Below, in pieces: positions 33,713-42,945 of a stretch of 64,000 nucleotides of DNA; the first letter of the stretch is position 1, and every line of letters starts with the position of its first letter. Position numbers and translations under genes: made by a program. The stretch comes from Eubacterium sp. (GTDB lineage: Bacteria; Bacillota; Clostridia; Oscillospirales; Acutalibacteraceae): NCBI GenBank assembly GCA_017450645.1, contig JAFSTE010000031.1, positions 1 through 64,000 on the forward strand. The letters are read 5' to 3'. Under the pieces are notes generated by a model, which was given only the letters and a program-made list of their open reading frames with translations, was not told the DNA's origin and made no database searches.

Positions 33713-35046
33713 TCTACTTTCACTCCTAATAAATCATATCCGTCAAAGTCGGTGATTTTCACATTAACGAAGCTTCCGATTTCAAGCTCGCTATCGCTCT
33801 TAAAGATAATACCGCTGTCTATCTCGGGAGCGTCAAGGTAAGACCTGCCGATATAATTCTCGCCGTCAAATTCGTCGATAACAACCTCGTAGACCTTGCC
33901 GATACGGCTCTTGTTAGAGTTCTCGGTAATTGTGTACTGGTTATTCATAAGAATTTCCTGGCGGTGCAGCTTAACCTCCTCGTCGAGCTGATTATCCATA
34001 TCAAATGCGGGCGTATCCTCCTCGGGCGAGAAGGTAAAGCAACCCATCTTGTCGAACTTAACCTCGTTTACAAAGTCGCAAAGCGTCTCAAAATCGTCCT
34101 CGGTTTCGCCCGGGAAGCCCACCATAAATGTAGTCCTTAGCGCTAAATCGGGTATTTTAGCCCTCATTTTACTAAATAAAGCCTTGTATTCGTCGGCGTT
34201 TCCGACTCTGTTCATAGCCTTAAGGACGCTTTCGGAGGCGTGCTGAAGCGGAATATCTATGTAATTACATATTTTATCCTCGGCAGCGATAACATCAATC
34301 AGCTCGTCCGTAATGCGCTGCGGATAACAGTAAAACAGCCTAATCCAGTGAATACCGTCTATCTTAACAAGCTCTTTTAAAAGCGCAGCAAGGCGGTATT
34401 CGCCAAACAAATCGTAGCCGTACTTTGTGGTGTCCTGCGCGATTAAAATAAGCTCTTTAACGCCGTTTTGCGCAAGCTCCTTTGCCTCTTTAATAACTTC
34501 CTCGGGCTGACGGCTCCTGAACTTACCGCGGATTGCGGGTATAGCACAGTAAGAGCATTTGTTGTCGCACCCGTCAGACAGCTTAAGATAAGCCCAGTGT
34601 GACGGCGTAGAAACAAGCCTTTCACCGTCAAGCGGAAGGTAACATTTATTCGGAAAGCTCGAGGTTTCGATACCTAAAAGCGCCTTCTGGCAAACCCTTA
34701 CAATATCAGCGTTTGCTCCTATACCTACAACCGCGTCAACCTCGGGGATTTCTTTTTTAATCTCGTCCTGGTAGCGCTCTGCAAGGCAGCCCGTAACGAC
34801 GATAGCGCCTATTAAGTTCGCCTTTTTGTACTCGGCAACCTCAAGGATTGTTTCGATCGCTTCCTGCTTAGCGGAGTCGATAAAGCCGCAGGTGTTAATA
34901 ATCATAACATCGCTCTTTTCAATCTCGCTAACAATGTTAAAGCCCGCTTCATTCAGTTTTTTAAGCATAATTTCGCCGTCCACCTGATTTTTAGGACATC
35001 CAAGCGAAATCATACCCGCGCTAAAACTAATATTCGTATTCGTCAT
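33709..35046 (-). CDS. rimO: Ribosomal protein S12 methylthiotransferase
   Basis: 445 residues. A radical-SAM enzyme that adds a methylthio group to Asp of ribosomal protein S12. The N-terminal MTTase domain (GMISLGCPKNQVDGEIML) supplies three Cys, the radical-SAM motif is CDNKCSYCAIPAIRGKFRSR, and a C-terminal TRAM domain follows. SLGCPKN and the S12-type motif separate it from MiaB. I choose ATG 35046; a TTG six bases upstream is possible. It overlaps recX by 20 bases. Confidence 0.94.
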   Translation of the reverse strand: MTNTNISFSAGMISLGCPKNQVDGEIMLKKLNEAGFNIVSEIEKSDVMIINTCGFIDSAKQEAIETILEVAEYKKANLIGAIVVTGCLAERYQDEIKKEIPEVDAVVGIGANADIVRVCQKALLGIETSSFPNKCYLPLDGERLVSTPSHWAYLKLSDGCDNKCSYCAIPAIRGKFRSRQPEEVIKEAKELAQNGVKELILIAQDTTKYGYDLFGEYRLAALLKELVKIDGIHWIRLFYCYPQRITDELIDVIAAEDKICNYIDIPLQHASESVLKAMNRVGNADEYKALFSKMRAKIPDLALRTTFMVGFPGETEDDFETLCDFVNEVKFDKMGCFTFSPEEDTPAFDMDNQLDEEVKLHRQEILMNNQYTITENSNKSRIGKVYEVVIDEFDGENYIGRSYLDAPEIDSGIIFKSDSELEIGSFVNVKITDFDGYDLLGVKVD

Positions 35047-35641
35047 TCTCAATTCTGTTAAAAGCCTCTTTTACATCGGAATACTTAAATCCCTTGCGGA
35101 TAAGCGCGGCAAAAACCTTTTCGCGCCCGTTTTCCTTTTGAAGCTTTAATCTGTATTTACTCTGTATCAAATCACACGCCGCCGATACATTGTCAAGCTC
35201 CTCGTTTTCGAGCAGCTCGACGACTATATCGCGCGAAATACCGCGTTTTGCCATCTCCTGCTTAATGAACGACTCGCTCATTTTTTTGTCGTCCTTAAGG
35301 TGCTTTAAAAGCGTTTTGGCGTACTTTTCGTCGTCGAGATAGCCGTACTCCTTCATACGCTCAATAGCCTTATCGGCGTTCTCGCTATCAACGGTGCGCA
35401 GCAGCTTCGTTTTAAGCTCCTTTTCGCTGTGGTCGCGGCGGGAGAGCAGGTCGTAGCACTTATTCAGCGCCTTTTTAAAGTTAATCTTATTAACTAATTC
35501 CTGCCACTCATTTTCGGTGATGTCGGTGCCGTCCTTAACAAAATTCTCCGCCCAGAAGTCGATATCCGTTGTGATTTGGTATTCATTATCAAGAGCTAAG
35601 TGAATTTTCTTTCCCCTGCCCTTTTGGTGAGTTATAATCAT
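35027..35641 (-). CDS. recX: Regulatory protein RecX
   Basis: 204 residues of three-helix repeats (CYDLLSRRDHSEKELKTKLLR, split by family; YLDDEKYAKTLLKHL; IRKGFKYSDVKEAF). RecX binds RecA filaments and limits their activity. It follows recA, and its ATG shares one base with the recA stop (TAATG), so the two are made in a coupled ratio. Confidence 0.93.
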   Translation of the reverse strand: MIITHQKGRGKKIHLALDNEYQITTDIDFWAENFVKDGTDITENEWQELVNKINFKKALNKCYDLLSRRDHSEKELKTKLLRTVDSENADKAIERMKEYGYLDDEKYAKTLLKHLKDDKKMSESFIKQEMAKRGISRDIVVELLENEELDNVSAACDLIQSKYRLKLQKENGREKVFAALIRKGFKYSDVKEAFNRIENDEYEY

Positions 35642-36765
35642 TAATCTTCGTCTTCGATATCTATATCGAGCTTAGCTTTTGCCTGCGCTCTTGTTTCGCC
35701 GATAGGCTTAACATCAAGCTCGGGCTTTGCTTCGATTTCGGTGTAAGGCTCCTCCTCGTCCTTCTTTTTCATAAGGCTCATAACCTTATCCTCAATCTCT
35801 TTTGCAAAGGCGGGGTCGCTCTTAAGCATCTCCTTGAACTTGTCCCTGCCCTGAATACGCTGTTCGCCGTAAGAGAGCCACGAACCGCTCTTTTTAACGA
35901 TACCGAGCGCTACTGCAAGGTCGCAGATTTCGCCGACTCTGTCGATACCCGTACCGTACATAATATCAAATTCTGCCGTCTTAAACGGAGGCGCAACCTT
36001 ATTCTTAACAATCTTAGCCTTGGTGTGAGAGCCCACAAACTCGTTGCCGGGCGCCTTAATCTGCTCGCTCTTTCTGACATCAATACGCATTGACGAATAG
36101 AACTTAAGCGCACGACCGCCGGTTGTAACCTCGGGGTTACCGTAAATTACGCCAACCTTTTCACGAAGCTGGTTAATAAAGATAATAATACAGTTTGACT
36201 TGTTAATAGCGCCTGCAAGCTTTCTGAGAGCCTGCGACATAAGTCTTGCGTGGAGACCAACATGAGAGTCACCCATATCGCCCTCAATCTCGCTTCTCGG
36301 AACGAGAGCCGCAACAGAGTCAACTACGATAATATCAACCGCGCCGCTTCTTACAAGCTGTTCGGTAATCTCGAGCGCCTGCTCGCCGTTGTCGGGCTGC
36401 GCTACAAGAAGGTTATCGACATCTACGCCTAAATTCTTAGCGTATGCGGGGTCGAGAGCGTGCTCAGCGTCAACAAACGCAGCCTCGCCGCCGAGCTTTT
36501 GCGCCTCTGCAACGCAGTGAAGCGCGAGCGTGGTTTTACCCGAAGATTCGGGACCGTAAATCTCTATAATTCTTCCCTTTGGAAGTCCGCCGATACCCGT
36601 AGCGATATCGAGGGTTAAAGAGCCTGTGGAAATAGCGTCAACCTTAAGTCTGTTATTTGCGCCGAGACGCATAATAGCGCCTGCGCCGTACTGCTTTTCA
36701 ATTTGTTTAATAGCGGATTCAAGCGCCGCTTTTTTATCGCTTGATTTGCTTTTATCAACAGCCAT
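35641..36765 (-). CDS. recA: Recombinase RecA
   Basis: 374 residues, the ATP-dependent strand-exchange protein of homologous recombination and SOS. Walker A is [11 protein letters not shown], Walker [15 protein letters not shown], and the N-terminal [15 protein letters not shown]-type helix is present. The last ~45 residues are acidic and longer than in E. coli. I see no clear LexA box before the gene. ATG preceded by GGAGG. Confidence 0.97.
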   Translation of the reverse strand: MAVDKSKSSDKKAALESAIKQIEKQYGAGAIMRLGANNRLKVDAISTGSLTLDIATGIGGLPKGRIIEIYGPESSGKTTLALHCVAEAQKLGGEAAFVDAEHALDPAYAKNLGVDVDNLLVAQPDNGEQALEITEQLVRSGAVDIIVVDSVAALVPRSEIEGDMGDSHVGLHARLMSQALRKLAGAINKSNCIIIFINQLREKVGVIYGNPEVTTGGRALKFYSSMRIDVRKSEQIKAPGNEFVGSHTKAKIVKNKVAPPFKTAEFDIMYGTGIDRVGEICDLAVALGIVKKSGSWLSYGEQRIQGRDKFKEMLKSDPAFAKEIEDKVMSLMKKKDEEEPYTEIEAKPELDVKPIGETRAQAKAKLDIDIEDED

Positions 36766-36889
36766 TTGATTTACCTCCGATAATTTTAATTAAATCCTAT
36801 TTATTATATAAAATATATAAGATAAAATCAAGAATTAATACTAAAATGTACATTTATTTTCACTTATTTAAAATAAATTAAAAAAATGC

Positions 36890-36918
36890 TTGCATTTTGG
36901 CGTACTTTCTGTTAATAT
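36890..36918 (+). promoter_or_regulatory. rpmB promoter
   Basis: TTGCAT at 36890, 17-base spacer, TAATAT at 36913. Confidence 0.65.
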
Positions 36919-36953
36919 ATATGCGTTCTTAATTTATAAGGAGGTGTACGCAT

Positions 36954-37139
36954 ATGGCTAAATGTGAATGCTGCGGAAAAAGTATGTCATTCGGTATCAA
37001 GGTATCCCACTCACACAGACGCTCTAACAGAACCTGGAAACCGAACATCAAAAAGGTTAAGGCTATCGTAGACGGCTCACCTAAGAGAATTTATGTTTGC
37101 ACAAGATGCCTTCGCTCAGGTAAGGTAGAAAGAGCGTAA
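36954..37139 (+). CDS. rpmB: 50S ribosomal protein L28
   Basis: 61 residues, the usual length. It is the zinc-binding (C+) form: CECCGKSMSFG near the N-terminus and CTRCLRSGKV near the C-terminus. VSHSHRRSNRTWKPNIKKV is the family core. Strong AAGGAGGTG site. Monocistronic, flanked by its own promoter and terminator. Confidence 0.97.
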   Translation: MAKCECCGKSMSFGIKVSHSHRRSNRTWKPNIKKVKAIVDGSPKRIYVCTRCLRSGKVERA

Positions 37140-37150
37140 TTATAAAGAGT

Positions 37151-37188
37151 AAAAAATAACGGACTGTCAATCGACAGTCCTATTTTTT
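37151..37188. terminator. Bidirectional terminator
   Basis: GGACTGTC/GACAGTCC with A-run before and T-run after, between rpmB and plsY. Confidence 0.88.
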
Positions 37189-37852
37189 ATTCCCTTTGCT
37201 TATCCTTTTTTGAAAATGAGATTTTACTCTCGGTGTGCTCTCGAAGCCTTATTATATTCTCCTTATGCTTTGCTATAACAATCGCCGAAAAGATTAGCGC
37301 GATAACCGTAAGCGGTATGCTGATGTAAAACGCAAAGATATACATAGGATAAAATATAGCCATAAGAATTGAGCCGAGGCTTACATATCCCGTAATGGCA
37401 ACCGTCAGCACGAACATAGCGAGCAGTATAAGCGCGATACGCCAGTCAATCATAAAGACCATACCGCCGCTTGTTGCAACGCCCTTGCCGCCCTTAAAGC
37501 TAAAGAAGCACGGGTAAATATGACCGAGCACGCAAAAGAAGCCCGCAAACGACTTAATCATAATATCGCCGTTTTTAAAGGTGTCGAGCACCGCGTCATA
37601 ACGCTTAGTGAGCTTAAGCAGACCGAACGCTATAAGAATAGCGAGCGCGACCTTAGCCATATCACCTATAATAGTAAGCAGCGCAGGTATTTTGCCGTAG
37701 TTTCTTAGCATATTAGTACTTCCTGCGTTACCGCTGCCGTGCGAGCGAACATCGTCGTGCTTAAGTCTGCGCGACAGAATAACGCCGAAATTAAGGCTTC
37801 CGAGGAGGTAGGAAATAATCGCAATCAGTATAAACATCAACACTGTAAGCAT
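37187..37852 (-). CDS. plsY: Acyl-phosphate glycerol-3-phosphate acyltransferase
   Basis: 221 residues, multi-pass membrane enzyme. It moves acyl groups from acyl-phosphate (made by PlsX) to glycerol-3-phosphate, the first step of phospholipid synthesis. The motifs SHGSGNAGSTNMLR and FKGGKGVATSGG are diagnostic. The start shares one base with the der stop (TAATG); der-plsY pairing is usual in Clostridia. Confidence 0.95.
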   Translation of the reverse strand: MLTVLMFILIAIISYLLGSLNFGVILSRRLKHDDVRSHGSGNAGSTNMLRNYGKIPALLTIIGDMAKVALAILIAFGLLKLTKRYDAVLDTFKNGDIMIKSFAGFFCVLGHIYPCFFSFKGGKGVATSGGMVFMIDWRIALILLAMFVLTVAITGYVSLGSILMAIFYPMYIFAFYISIPLTVIALIFSAIVIAKHKENIIRLREHTESKISFSKKDKQRE

Positions 37853-39180
37853 TACTTGCCCTCCCCTCTTTCACGCACGATAAACCTTACGGGCGTGCCG
37901 TCGAGTCCGAATATCTCGCGAATCTGGTTTTCGAGATAACGCTGATACGAAAAGTGGAACAGCTCGCTGTTATTTACAAAAAATACAAATGTAGGCGGTC
38001 TTGTCGACGCCTGAGTCATATAGTAAATCTTAAGCCTCTTACCCTTGTCGGTGGGAGGCTGTACTCTTGCCGTAGCGTTGGCAAGCACCTCGTTAAGCCT
38101 GCCGGTCGAGATACGCATAGAGTTCTGAGAATGAACGAACACAATCGTTTCAAAGAGCTTATCTATACGCTGGCCCGTCTTAGCGGAAATGAAAATAACC
38201 GGAGCGTAGGACATAAACGAGAAGTCAACCGCGAGCTTTTCGCGAAACTCCTTCATAGTGTTTCCGTCTTTTTCGATAGCGTCCCACTTGTTGACCGCGA
38301 TAACGCAAGCCTTGCCCTGCTCTATCGCAATACCGGCAACCTTGCTGTCCTGCTCGGTGAAGCCCTCGGTAGCGTCTATCATAATAACGCACACATTAGC
38401 CCTGTCGACCGCCATTCTCGCCCTAATAATGCTGTAACGCTCTATGTCGTCGTTAACTCTGCTCTTGCGGCGAAGTCCCGCAGTGTCGATAAAATTGAAC
38501 TTGCCGAACTCGTTTTCGATATAAGTATCGGTCGTGTCGCGCGTTGTGCCCGCAATATCGGATACGATTGTGCGCTCGGTACCGCTGATTTTGTTAACGA
38601 GCGAGGATTTACCCGCGTTAGGCTTGCCGATAACGGCAACATTAATAACTTCCTCGTCCTCTTCCTCTTCTTCGGTATTTTCGGGGAAATACTTAACAAT
38701 CTCGTCGAGTAAATCGCCCGTACCGTGACCGTGTACCGAGGATACCGCAATCGGGTCTCCGATACCGAGGTTGTAAAACTCGTAAAACTCGGGCTCAGGG
38801 TCGCCTATGCTGTCGCATTTGTTGACGCAAAGGACAATCGGCTTATTGCTCTTCATAAGCATTGCGGCAACCTCCATATCGCTTGCAACAACGCCGCATC
38901 TAAGGTCGCACACAAGCACGATTACATCAGCTGTTTCTATAGCTATCTGCGCCTGCGAGCGCATCTGCTTAAGGATTACATCGTCGGTCTTAGGCTCGAT
39001 ACCGCCCGTATCAACCAACAAAAAGTTGTGCCCCAGCCACTCGCAGTTGCCGTAAATTCTGTCGCGCGTAACGCCCGGCGTGTCGTCAACTATCGAAAGC
39101 CTTGCGCCTATTAACTTGTTAAAAAGCGTTGATTTGCCGACGTTCGGACGACCGACAATAGCAACAACGGGTTTTGCCAT
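37852..39180 (-). CDS. der: Ribosome biogenesis GTPase Der
   Basis: 442 residues with two tandem GTPase domains and a C-terminal KH-like domain. G1 loops GRPNVGKST and GKPNAGKSS, G4 loops NKCD and NKWD. Der acts in 50S subunit maturation. The C-terminus (KIYYMTQASTRPPTFVFFVN) is the KH-like part. Both GTPase sites look intact. Confidence 0.97.
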   Translation of the reverse strand: MAKPVVAIVGRPNVGKSTLFNKLIGARLSIVDDTPGVTRDRIYGNCEWLGHNFLLVDTGGIEPKTDDVILKQMRSQAQIAIETADVIVLVCDLRCGVVASDMEVAAMLMKSNKPIVLCVNKCDSIGDPEPEFYEFYNLGIGDPIAVSSVHGHGTGDLLDEIVKYFPENTEEEEEDEEVINVAVIGKPNAGKSSLVNKISGTERTIVSDIAGTTRDTTDTYIENEFGKFNFIDTAGLRRKSRVNDDIERYSIIRARMAVDRANVCVIMIDATEGFTEQDSKVAGIAIEQGKACVIAVNKWDAIEKDGNTMKEFREKLAVDFSFMSYAPVIFISAKTGQRIDKLFETIVFVHSQNSMRISTGRLNEVLANATARVQPPTDKGKRLKIYYMTQASTRPPTFVFFVNNSELFHFSYQRYLENQIREIFGLDGTPVRFIVRERGEGK

Positions 39181-39207
39181 AGTAGCACCTACCTTTATAA
39201 CAAGAAA

Positions 39208-39226
39208 GGCGGCTGCTTCAGCCGCC
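39208..39226 (-). terminator. rpmF terminator
   Basis: GGCGGCTG/CAGCCGCC hairpin followed by TTTCTT on the minus strand. Confidence 0.7.
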
Positions 39227-39240
39227 GCATACTTGTGAAA

Positions 39241-39420
39241 TTATCTTACTTCAATAACCTCTTTGCCATTGTAGTATCCGCAGCTCGGGCATACCTTGTG
39301 CGGTACTGTGTACTCTGAGCAATTCGGGCATTTTACAAGAGTCGGAGCGTCTAACTTCCAAACACTTGAGCGTCTCTTATTCTTTCTTGTCTTTGAAGTT
39401 CTTCTTGCAGGTACTGCCAT
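39241..39420 (-). CDS. rpmF: 50S ribosomal protein L32
   Basis: 59 residues. It starts [18 protein letters not shown], the invariant L32 opening, and carries a zinc ribbon [32 protein letters not shown] precedes the ATG at 39420. It lies downstream of the yceD gene, the order conserved across bacteria. Confidence 0.97.
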   Translation of the reverse strand: MAVPARRTSKTRKNKRRSSVWKLDAPTLVKCPNCSEYTVPHKVCPSCGYYNGKEVIEVR

Positions 39421-39456
39421 TTTTATTCCTCCTAATTAAACTAATAGTTAATTTAC

Positions 39457-39963
39457 TTAATCTTCATCAAAATTGAGCTGCAAAAGCGCCGCCAGTCTCG
39501 GGTCAACATCCTTTTCGCAGTCGCATTTTCCGTCGTTCAGGTTTTTACCGCATTTCTGACAAATGCCGGCGCAGTCGTCTTTGCACAGCATTTTGTGCGG
39601 CAAATAGAGCTGAATTTCCTGATAAATAAAATCGTCTAAATCGAGCTTGCAGCTTTCTACTACAACGAATTCGTCGAAATCGTCGTCCTCGTTTTCAAGC
39701 TTTTCTACAACAATTTTATTAATGTCAAAGCTAAAGCTTTTTTCAAATTCCTCGGCGCATCTGTCGCACACGCCGAAAAACTCAAAGCTTACATTAACTT
39801 CAAGGTAAACTACATCAGCCTTGCAAAACGCCTTCCCTTTAACCTTAACACCGTTTTTGAGTGGTCTATAGGTGTCGTATTCAAAGTCGTTAAACGCTAA
39901 ATTAGTATCGATATCAACGACTTCGTTATCAAAATTAAAAAGACTCGTTAAATCAAGCTGCAT
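39457..39963 (-). CDS. DUF177 / YceD-family protein
   Basis: 168 residues. The YceD family helps large-subunit rRNA accumulate and is nearly always encoded before rpmF, as here. Family features are CDRCAEEFEKSF in the centre and the Cys-rich C-terminus CAGICQKCGKNLNDGKCDC followed by DPRLAALLQL. ATG 39963 is chosen, with GGGTGA upstream; a GTG at 39975 is an alternative. Confidence 0.92.
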   Translation of the reverse strand: MQLDLTSLFNFDNEVVDIDTNLAFNDFEYDTYRPLKNGVKVKGKAFCKADVVYLEVNVSFEFFGVCDRCAEEFEKSFSFDINKIVVEKLENEDDDFDEFVVVESCKLDLDDFIYQEIQLYLPHKMLCKDDCAGICQKCGKNLNDGKCDCEKDVDPRLAALLQLNFDED

Positions 39964-40154
39964 AGTATCACCCACTTTGCACTTTAAGTATTATATATAT
40001 AAAGGGCAAATTTGTCAAGCATTTAAATTAAATTAGTTAAAAATAATAGAGAAAGGCGCAAAAAGCCCTTCTCCGTTGGTATAGGTAAACCCGAACAGTT
40101 GACCGTTAGTATATAGTAAATAGCAAGGCACCAGCTATTTTGCTGTTTCACATT

Positions 40155-40582
40155 TTAGCGCAAAGGTGTGTTATCAATGCCGTTTTTCTGAATTATTGTA
40201 TTTAAAATGTCCGCATCAATTTTATTAAGCTCAGCAAAGCCATTATTGTCAAGTATTCTATACGAATTATTGTTTGACAGGACTATTTTTGTTGCATTTT
40301 TTTGCGCTTAATTGATACAATATCGCTCTGTTTGAATTGTATCTGCCGATTATTTAACAATACAGCTAAATAACTATCACCATCATCAACTAAACTTTTA
40401 ATTGAATTTTTGTAATAATTTAGAACAAAAGTAGAAACAATAATTATTAAAATAAAGAAAATAACATTCACGATTTTCATAAAAAGTTCTTCGTGTAAAA
40501 ACGCATAACCCACTTTAACCGTCATTAATATTAGCGCAAATGCAATCGGTATATAACTCATTTTATATATATTGATAAACAA
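40155..40582 (-). pseudogene. Small two-helix membrane protein, frameshifted at an A7 run
   Basis: A TTG at 40582 behind CGGAGG opens a frame with two hydrophobic helices (YIPIAFALILMTVKVGYAF, IVNVIFFILIIIVSTFVL), then a soluble part that stops at 40283 (99 residues). In the -1 frame the sequence stays open to 40155 and continues the same kind of domain: SIKRKK joins to NATKIVLSNNNSYRILDN and ends NGIDNTPLR. The shift falls at a run of seven A at about 40299-40305. The joined product would be about 141 residues and would resemble a PH-like or stress-membrane protein. AT-rich compared with neighbours. It may be a mutation, a phase-variable site, programmed slippage or a read error. Confidence 0.6.
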
Positions 40583-40683
40583 AATATTGCCTCCGTTTTT
40601 CTATTCAGCATAGAAAGAATTGATAAAAATTATTAAAGAGTTCAAAATTATTATACATAAAGCAAAACTATCTGTCAATATAT

Positions 40684-40830
40684 TTGCCTGAGCGCCTCCA
40701 AACACATTTCGTGATTAGGACAAAACAAAAGTTTTGCTGACAATCGCTCCATATGTTTCTCCTTATCAAATAAAAATTTGGCTTCGCTGCTTATTGATTT
40801 GTATTTGATGATGACGCGCTTGGAACCATT
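40684..40830 (-). repeat. Orphan copy of the type B structured element
   Basis: On the minus strand it shares with 15158-15240 the order AGGAGAA-R-CATATG-R-AG, a long hairpin, then AATCACGAAAT. The hairpin here is AGCAAAAC/GTTTTGT instead of AGCAAATGC/GCATTTTGCT, so pairing is kept while bases differ. No tRNA is adjacent; the flanks are GCGCCTCCAA and TTGGAA-like inverted ends. The ATG after AGGAG opens a 25-codon frame, but the other copy does not conserve it. Confidence 0.6.
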
Positions 40831-40839
40831 AGCCATTTA

Positions 40840-40986
40840 TTGCCCTTACGGGCAATCGAAAAATCCGTTTGATTTTTCGCGGGACGCCGAGGACGTCGTC
40901 CCCTACAATTCATCGTTGATACGAGTATAATATTGTCCGAGGCGCAGCCGAGTAACCACAAGCTTAAAACTTAAAACTTAAAGCAT
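40840..40986. repeat. Short-repeat-ended intergenic element (copy E4)
   Basis: It ends with iterated CTTAAAACTTAAAACTTAAAG. Its core (ATTGTCCGAGGCGCAGCCGA, then GTAACCACAAGCTT) is the reverse complement of copy E3. A GGGACG ... CGTCCC hairpin lies at the other side. Confidence 0.6.
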
Positions 40987-41012
40987 AAAAGGCTGCCACA
41001 AGACAGCCTTTT
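40987..41012 (-). terminator. clpX terminator
   Basis: AAAAGGCTG/CAGCCTTTT hairpin 2 bases after the clpX stop. Confidence 0.8.
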
Positions 41013-41013
41013 A

Positions 41014-42297
41014 CTACGCATTCTTAATATCTTTATCTGTGAGCTTAAGCGGCTCGCGCTTTTTATTAGTACGGATTAGCGGTTGAGTGTTATTCTTAAC
41101 GCTCTCCTCGGTTACAACTATCTTTTCGATAGTGTAATCCGACGGCACTCTGTACATAAGGTCGCCGAGAACATTCTCGAATACCGAACGAAGTCCGCGC
41201 GCGCCCGTCTTGCGTTCGAGAGTGATGTCCGCCATCGCTTCAAGCGCTCCCTTTTCAAAGGTAAGCTCAACATCGTCCATCTCAAAAAGCTTAGTGTACT
41301 GCTTAACTATCGAGTTTTTAGGCTCGGTCATTATGCGTACAAGCGCGTCCTTATCCAAATCCTGAAGCACTGTAACAACGGGAATTCGTCCGATAAGCTC
41401 GGGAATTAAGCCGTATTTTACGAGGTCGTGCTGAGTGATATTCTTAAGGATTTCGTCCTGCTCGTCCTTATTTTTCTCCATATCTGAGCCAAAGCCGAGC
41501 GAGTTTCTGCCGATACGGTTCTCGATAATCCTCTCTATACCGTCAAACGCACCGCCGCAGATAAACAGAATATTAGTAGTATCTATCTGTATAAACTCCT
41601 GCTGCGGGTGCTTCCTGCCGCCTCCGGGAGGAACATTAGCCTGTGTGCCCTCAAGGATTTTAAGGAGCGCCTGCTGTACGCCCTCGCCGCTTACATCACG
41701 GGTGATGGAACGGCTCTCGCTCTTGCGCGAAATCTTATCAATTTCGTCGACATAGATAATGCCCTTCTCCGCCTTTTCGATATCGAAATCGGCAGCCTGA
41801 ATTAGCCTTAAGAGTATATTCTCAACATCTTCGCCGACATAGCCCGCCTCGGTAAGAGTCGTGGCGTCAGCGATAGCAAAAGGCACATTGAGTATCTTAG
41901 CAAGCGTCTGCGCAAGCATAGTCTTGCCAACGCCGGTTGAGCCGAGAAGCAGGATATTGCTCTTTTGAAGCTCGACATCGCCGTCGTTCTGGTAAAAAAT
42001 CCTCTTGTAGTGGTTATAAACCGCTACCGAAAGCGTCCTCTTGGCATCGTCCTGACCGATAACATACTCGTCAAGCTTTTCCTTGATTTCCATAGGTTTC
42101 GGCAACGTCATGCCCGCACTGTCGCTGTTTGATGTCTTTTCTTTAAACGCGTCCTGCGCGGTGATAAGGTCGTTACAAAGGGATACGCATTCATCGCAGA
42201 TATACACATTGTTCGGACCTTCAATCAGCCTGTACACCATTGATTCACTTTTACCGCAAAACGAACATCTTGCGCTGTGTAAATCGTCTCTTTCCAT
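41014..42297 (-). CDS. clpX: ATP-dependent Clp protease ATP-binding subunit ClpX
   Basis: 427 residues. An AAA+ unfoldase that feeds substrates to ClpP. The N-terminal zinc-binding domain ([23 protein letters not shown]) is followed by Walker [12 protein letters not shown], Walker [11 protein letters not shown] and the pore loop [16 protein letters not shown] and the IGF-type ClpP loop ([12 protein letters not shown]) are present. Third gene of tig-clpP-clpX. Confidence 0.97.
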   Translation of the reverse strand: MERDDLHSARCSFCGKSESMVYRLIEGPNNVYICDECVSLCNDLITAQDAFKEKTSNSDSAGMTLPKPMEIKEKLDEYVIGQDDAKRTLSVAVYNHYKRIFYQNDGDVELQKSNILLLGSTGVGKTMLAQTLAKILNVPFAIADATTLTEAGYVGEDVENILLRLIQAADFDIEKAEKGIIYVDEIDKISRKSESRSITRDVSGEGVQQALLKILEGTQANVPPGGGRKHPQQEFIQIDTTNILFICGGAFDGIERIIENRIGRNSLGFGSDMEKNKDEQDEILKNITQHDLVKYGLIPELIGRIPVVTVLQDLDKDALVRIMTEPKNSIVKQYTKLFEMDDVELTFEKGALEAMADITLERKTGARGLRSVFENVLGDLMYRVPSDYTIEKIVVTEESVKNNTQPLIRTNKKREPLKLTDKDIKNA

Positions 42298-42308
42298 TGA
42301 AAGCTCCC

Positions 42309-42902
42309 TTATCTCTTGTCAATTACCTTGTCTACAAGACCGTATTCAAGCGCTTCCTCGGCTGACATCCAGTTATCTCTGTCGGTGTCTTTTACAAGGG
42401 TTTCGTAGTCCTTGCCGCAGTTTTCAGCAAGAATTCTGTTAAGCTTTTCCTTAGTCTTGATAAGGTTTTTAGCGGCGATTTCTACATCAGTTGCCTGACC
42501 GGTAATACCGCTGCCGCCAACGAGCGGCTGGTGAATAAGAATTTCGCTGTTCGGAAGCGCAATCCTTTTGCCCTTAGTACCGCTTGAAAGCAGGAACGCG
42601 CCCATGCTCGCAGCCATACCAACGCAGATTGTGGATACATCGCACTTGATGTAATTCATTGTGTCATAAATTGCAAGACCTGCGGTAACCGAGCCGCCGG
42701 GCGAATTGATATAAAGCGAAATATCCTTGTCGCTGTCCTGGCTCTCGAGAAAGAGGAGCTGCGCTACAACGAGCGACGCGGTGTTGTCGTCAACCTGGTC
42801 GGAGAGAACGATAATTCTGTCCGAAAGAAGGCGCGAGAAGATGTCTACGCTTCTTTCGCCGGCGCTTGACTGTTCAATTACATAAGGCACTAATGAAGCC
42901 AT
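42309..42902 (-). CDS. clpP: ATP-dependent Clp protease proteolytic subunit ClpP
   Basis: 197 residues, serine protease forming a 14-mer. Catalytic Ser in [11 protein letters not shown], His in [11 protein letters not shown], Asp in the [13 protein letters not shown] helix. The N-terminus ([20 protein letters not shown]) is typical. Eleven bases upstream of clpX. Confidence 0.97.
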   Translation of the reverse strand: MASLVPYVIEQSSAGERSVDIFSRLLSDRIIVLSDQVDDNTASLVVAQLLFLESQDSDKDISLYINSPGGSVTAGLAIYDTMNYIKCDVSTICVGMAASMGAFLLSSGTKGKRIALPNSEILIHQPLVGGSGITGQATDVEIAAKNLIKTKEKLNRILAENCGKDYETLVKDTDRDNWMSAEEALEYGLVDKVIDKR

Positions 42903-42945
42903 ATAATCACTTTCCTTTAAAATATTATTTGCAATTAATTATGTT

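Larger units (their letters stand above)
40583..41013. other. Gene-free region holding two repeat elements
   Basis: Besides the type B-like element (40684-40830), element E4 (40840-40986) and the clpX terminator, I see no coding frame of substance. Confidence 0.6.

Noticed and set aside
36766-36860. LexA box before recA
   Set aside because: No GAAC-N4-GTTC-like palindrome found.
37954-38712. 252-codon frame opposite der
   Set aside because: Antisense shadow; the minus-strand Der GTPase accounts for the sequence.
40718-40760. 25-codon gene on the minus strand in the orphan type B element (starts MERLSAK)
   Set aside because: Has an AGGAG site, but the frame is stopped at once in the other copy and hairpin pairing explains the conservation better.
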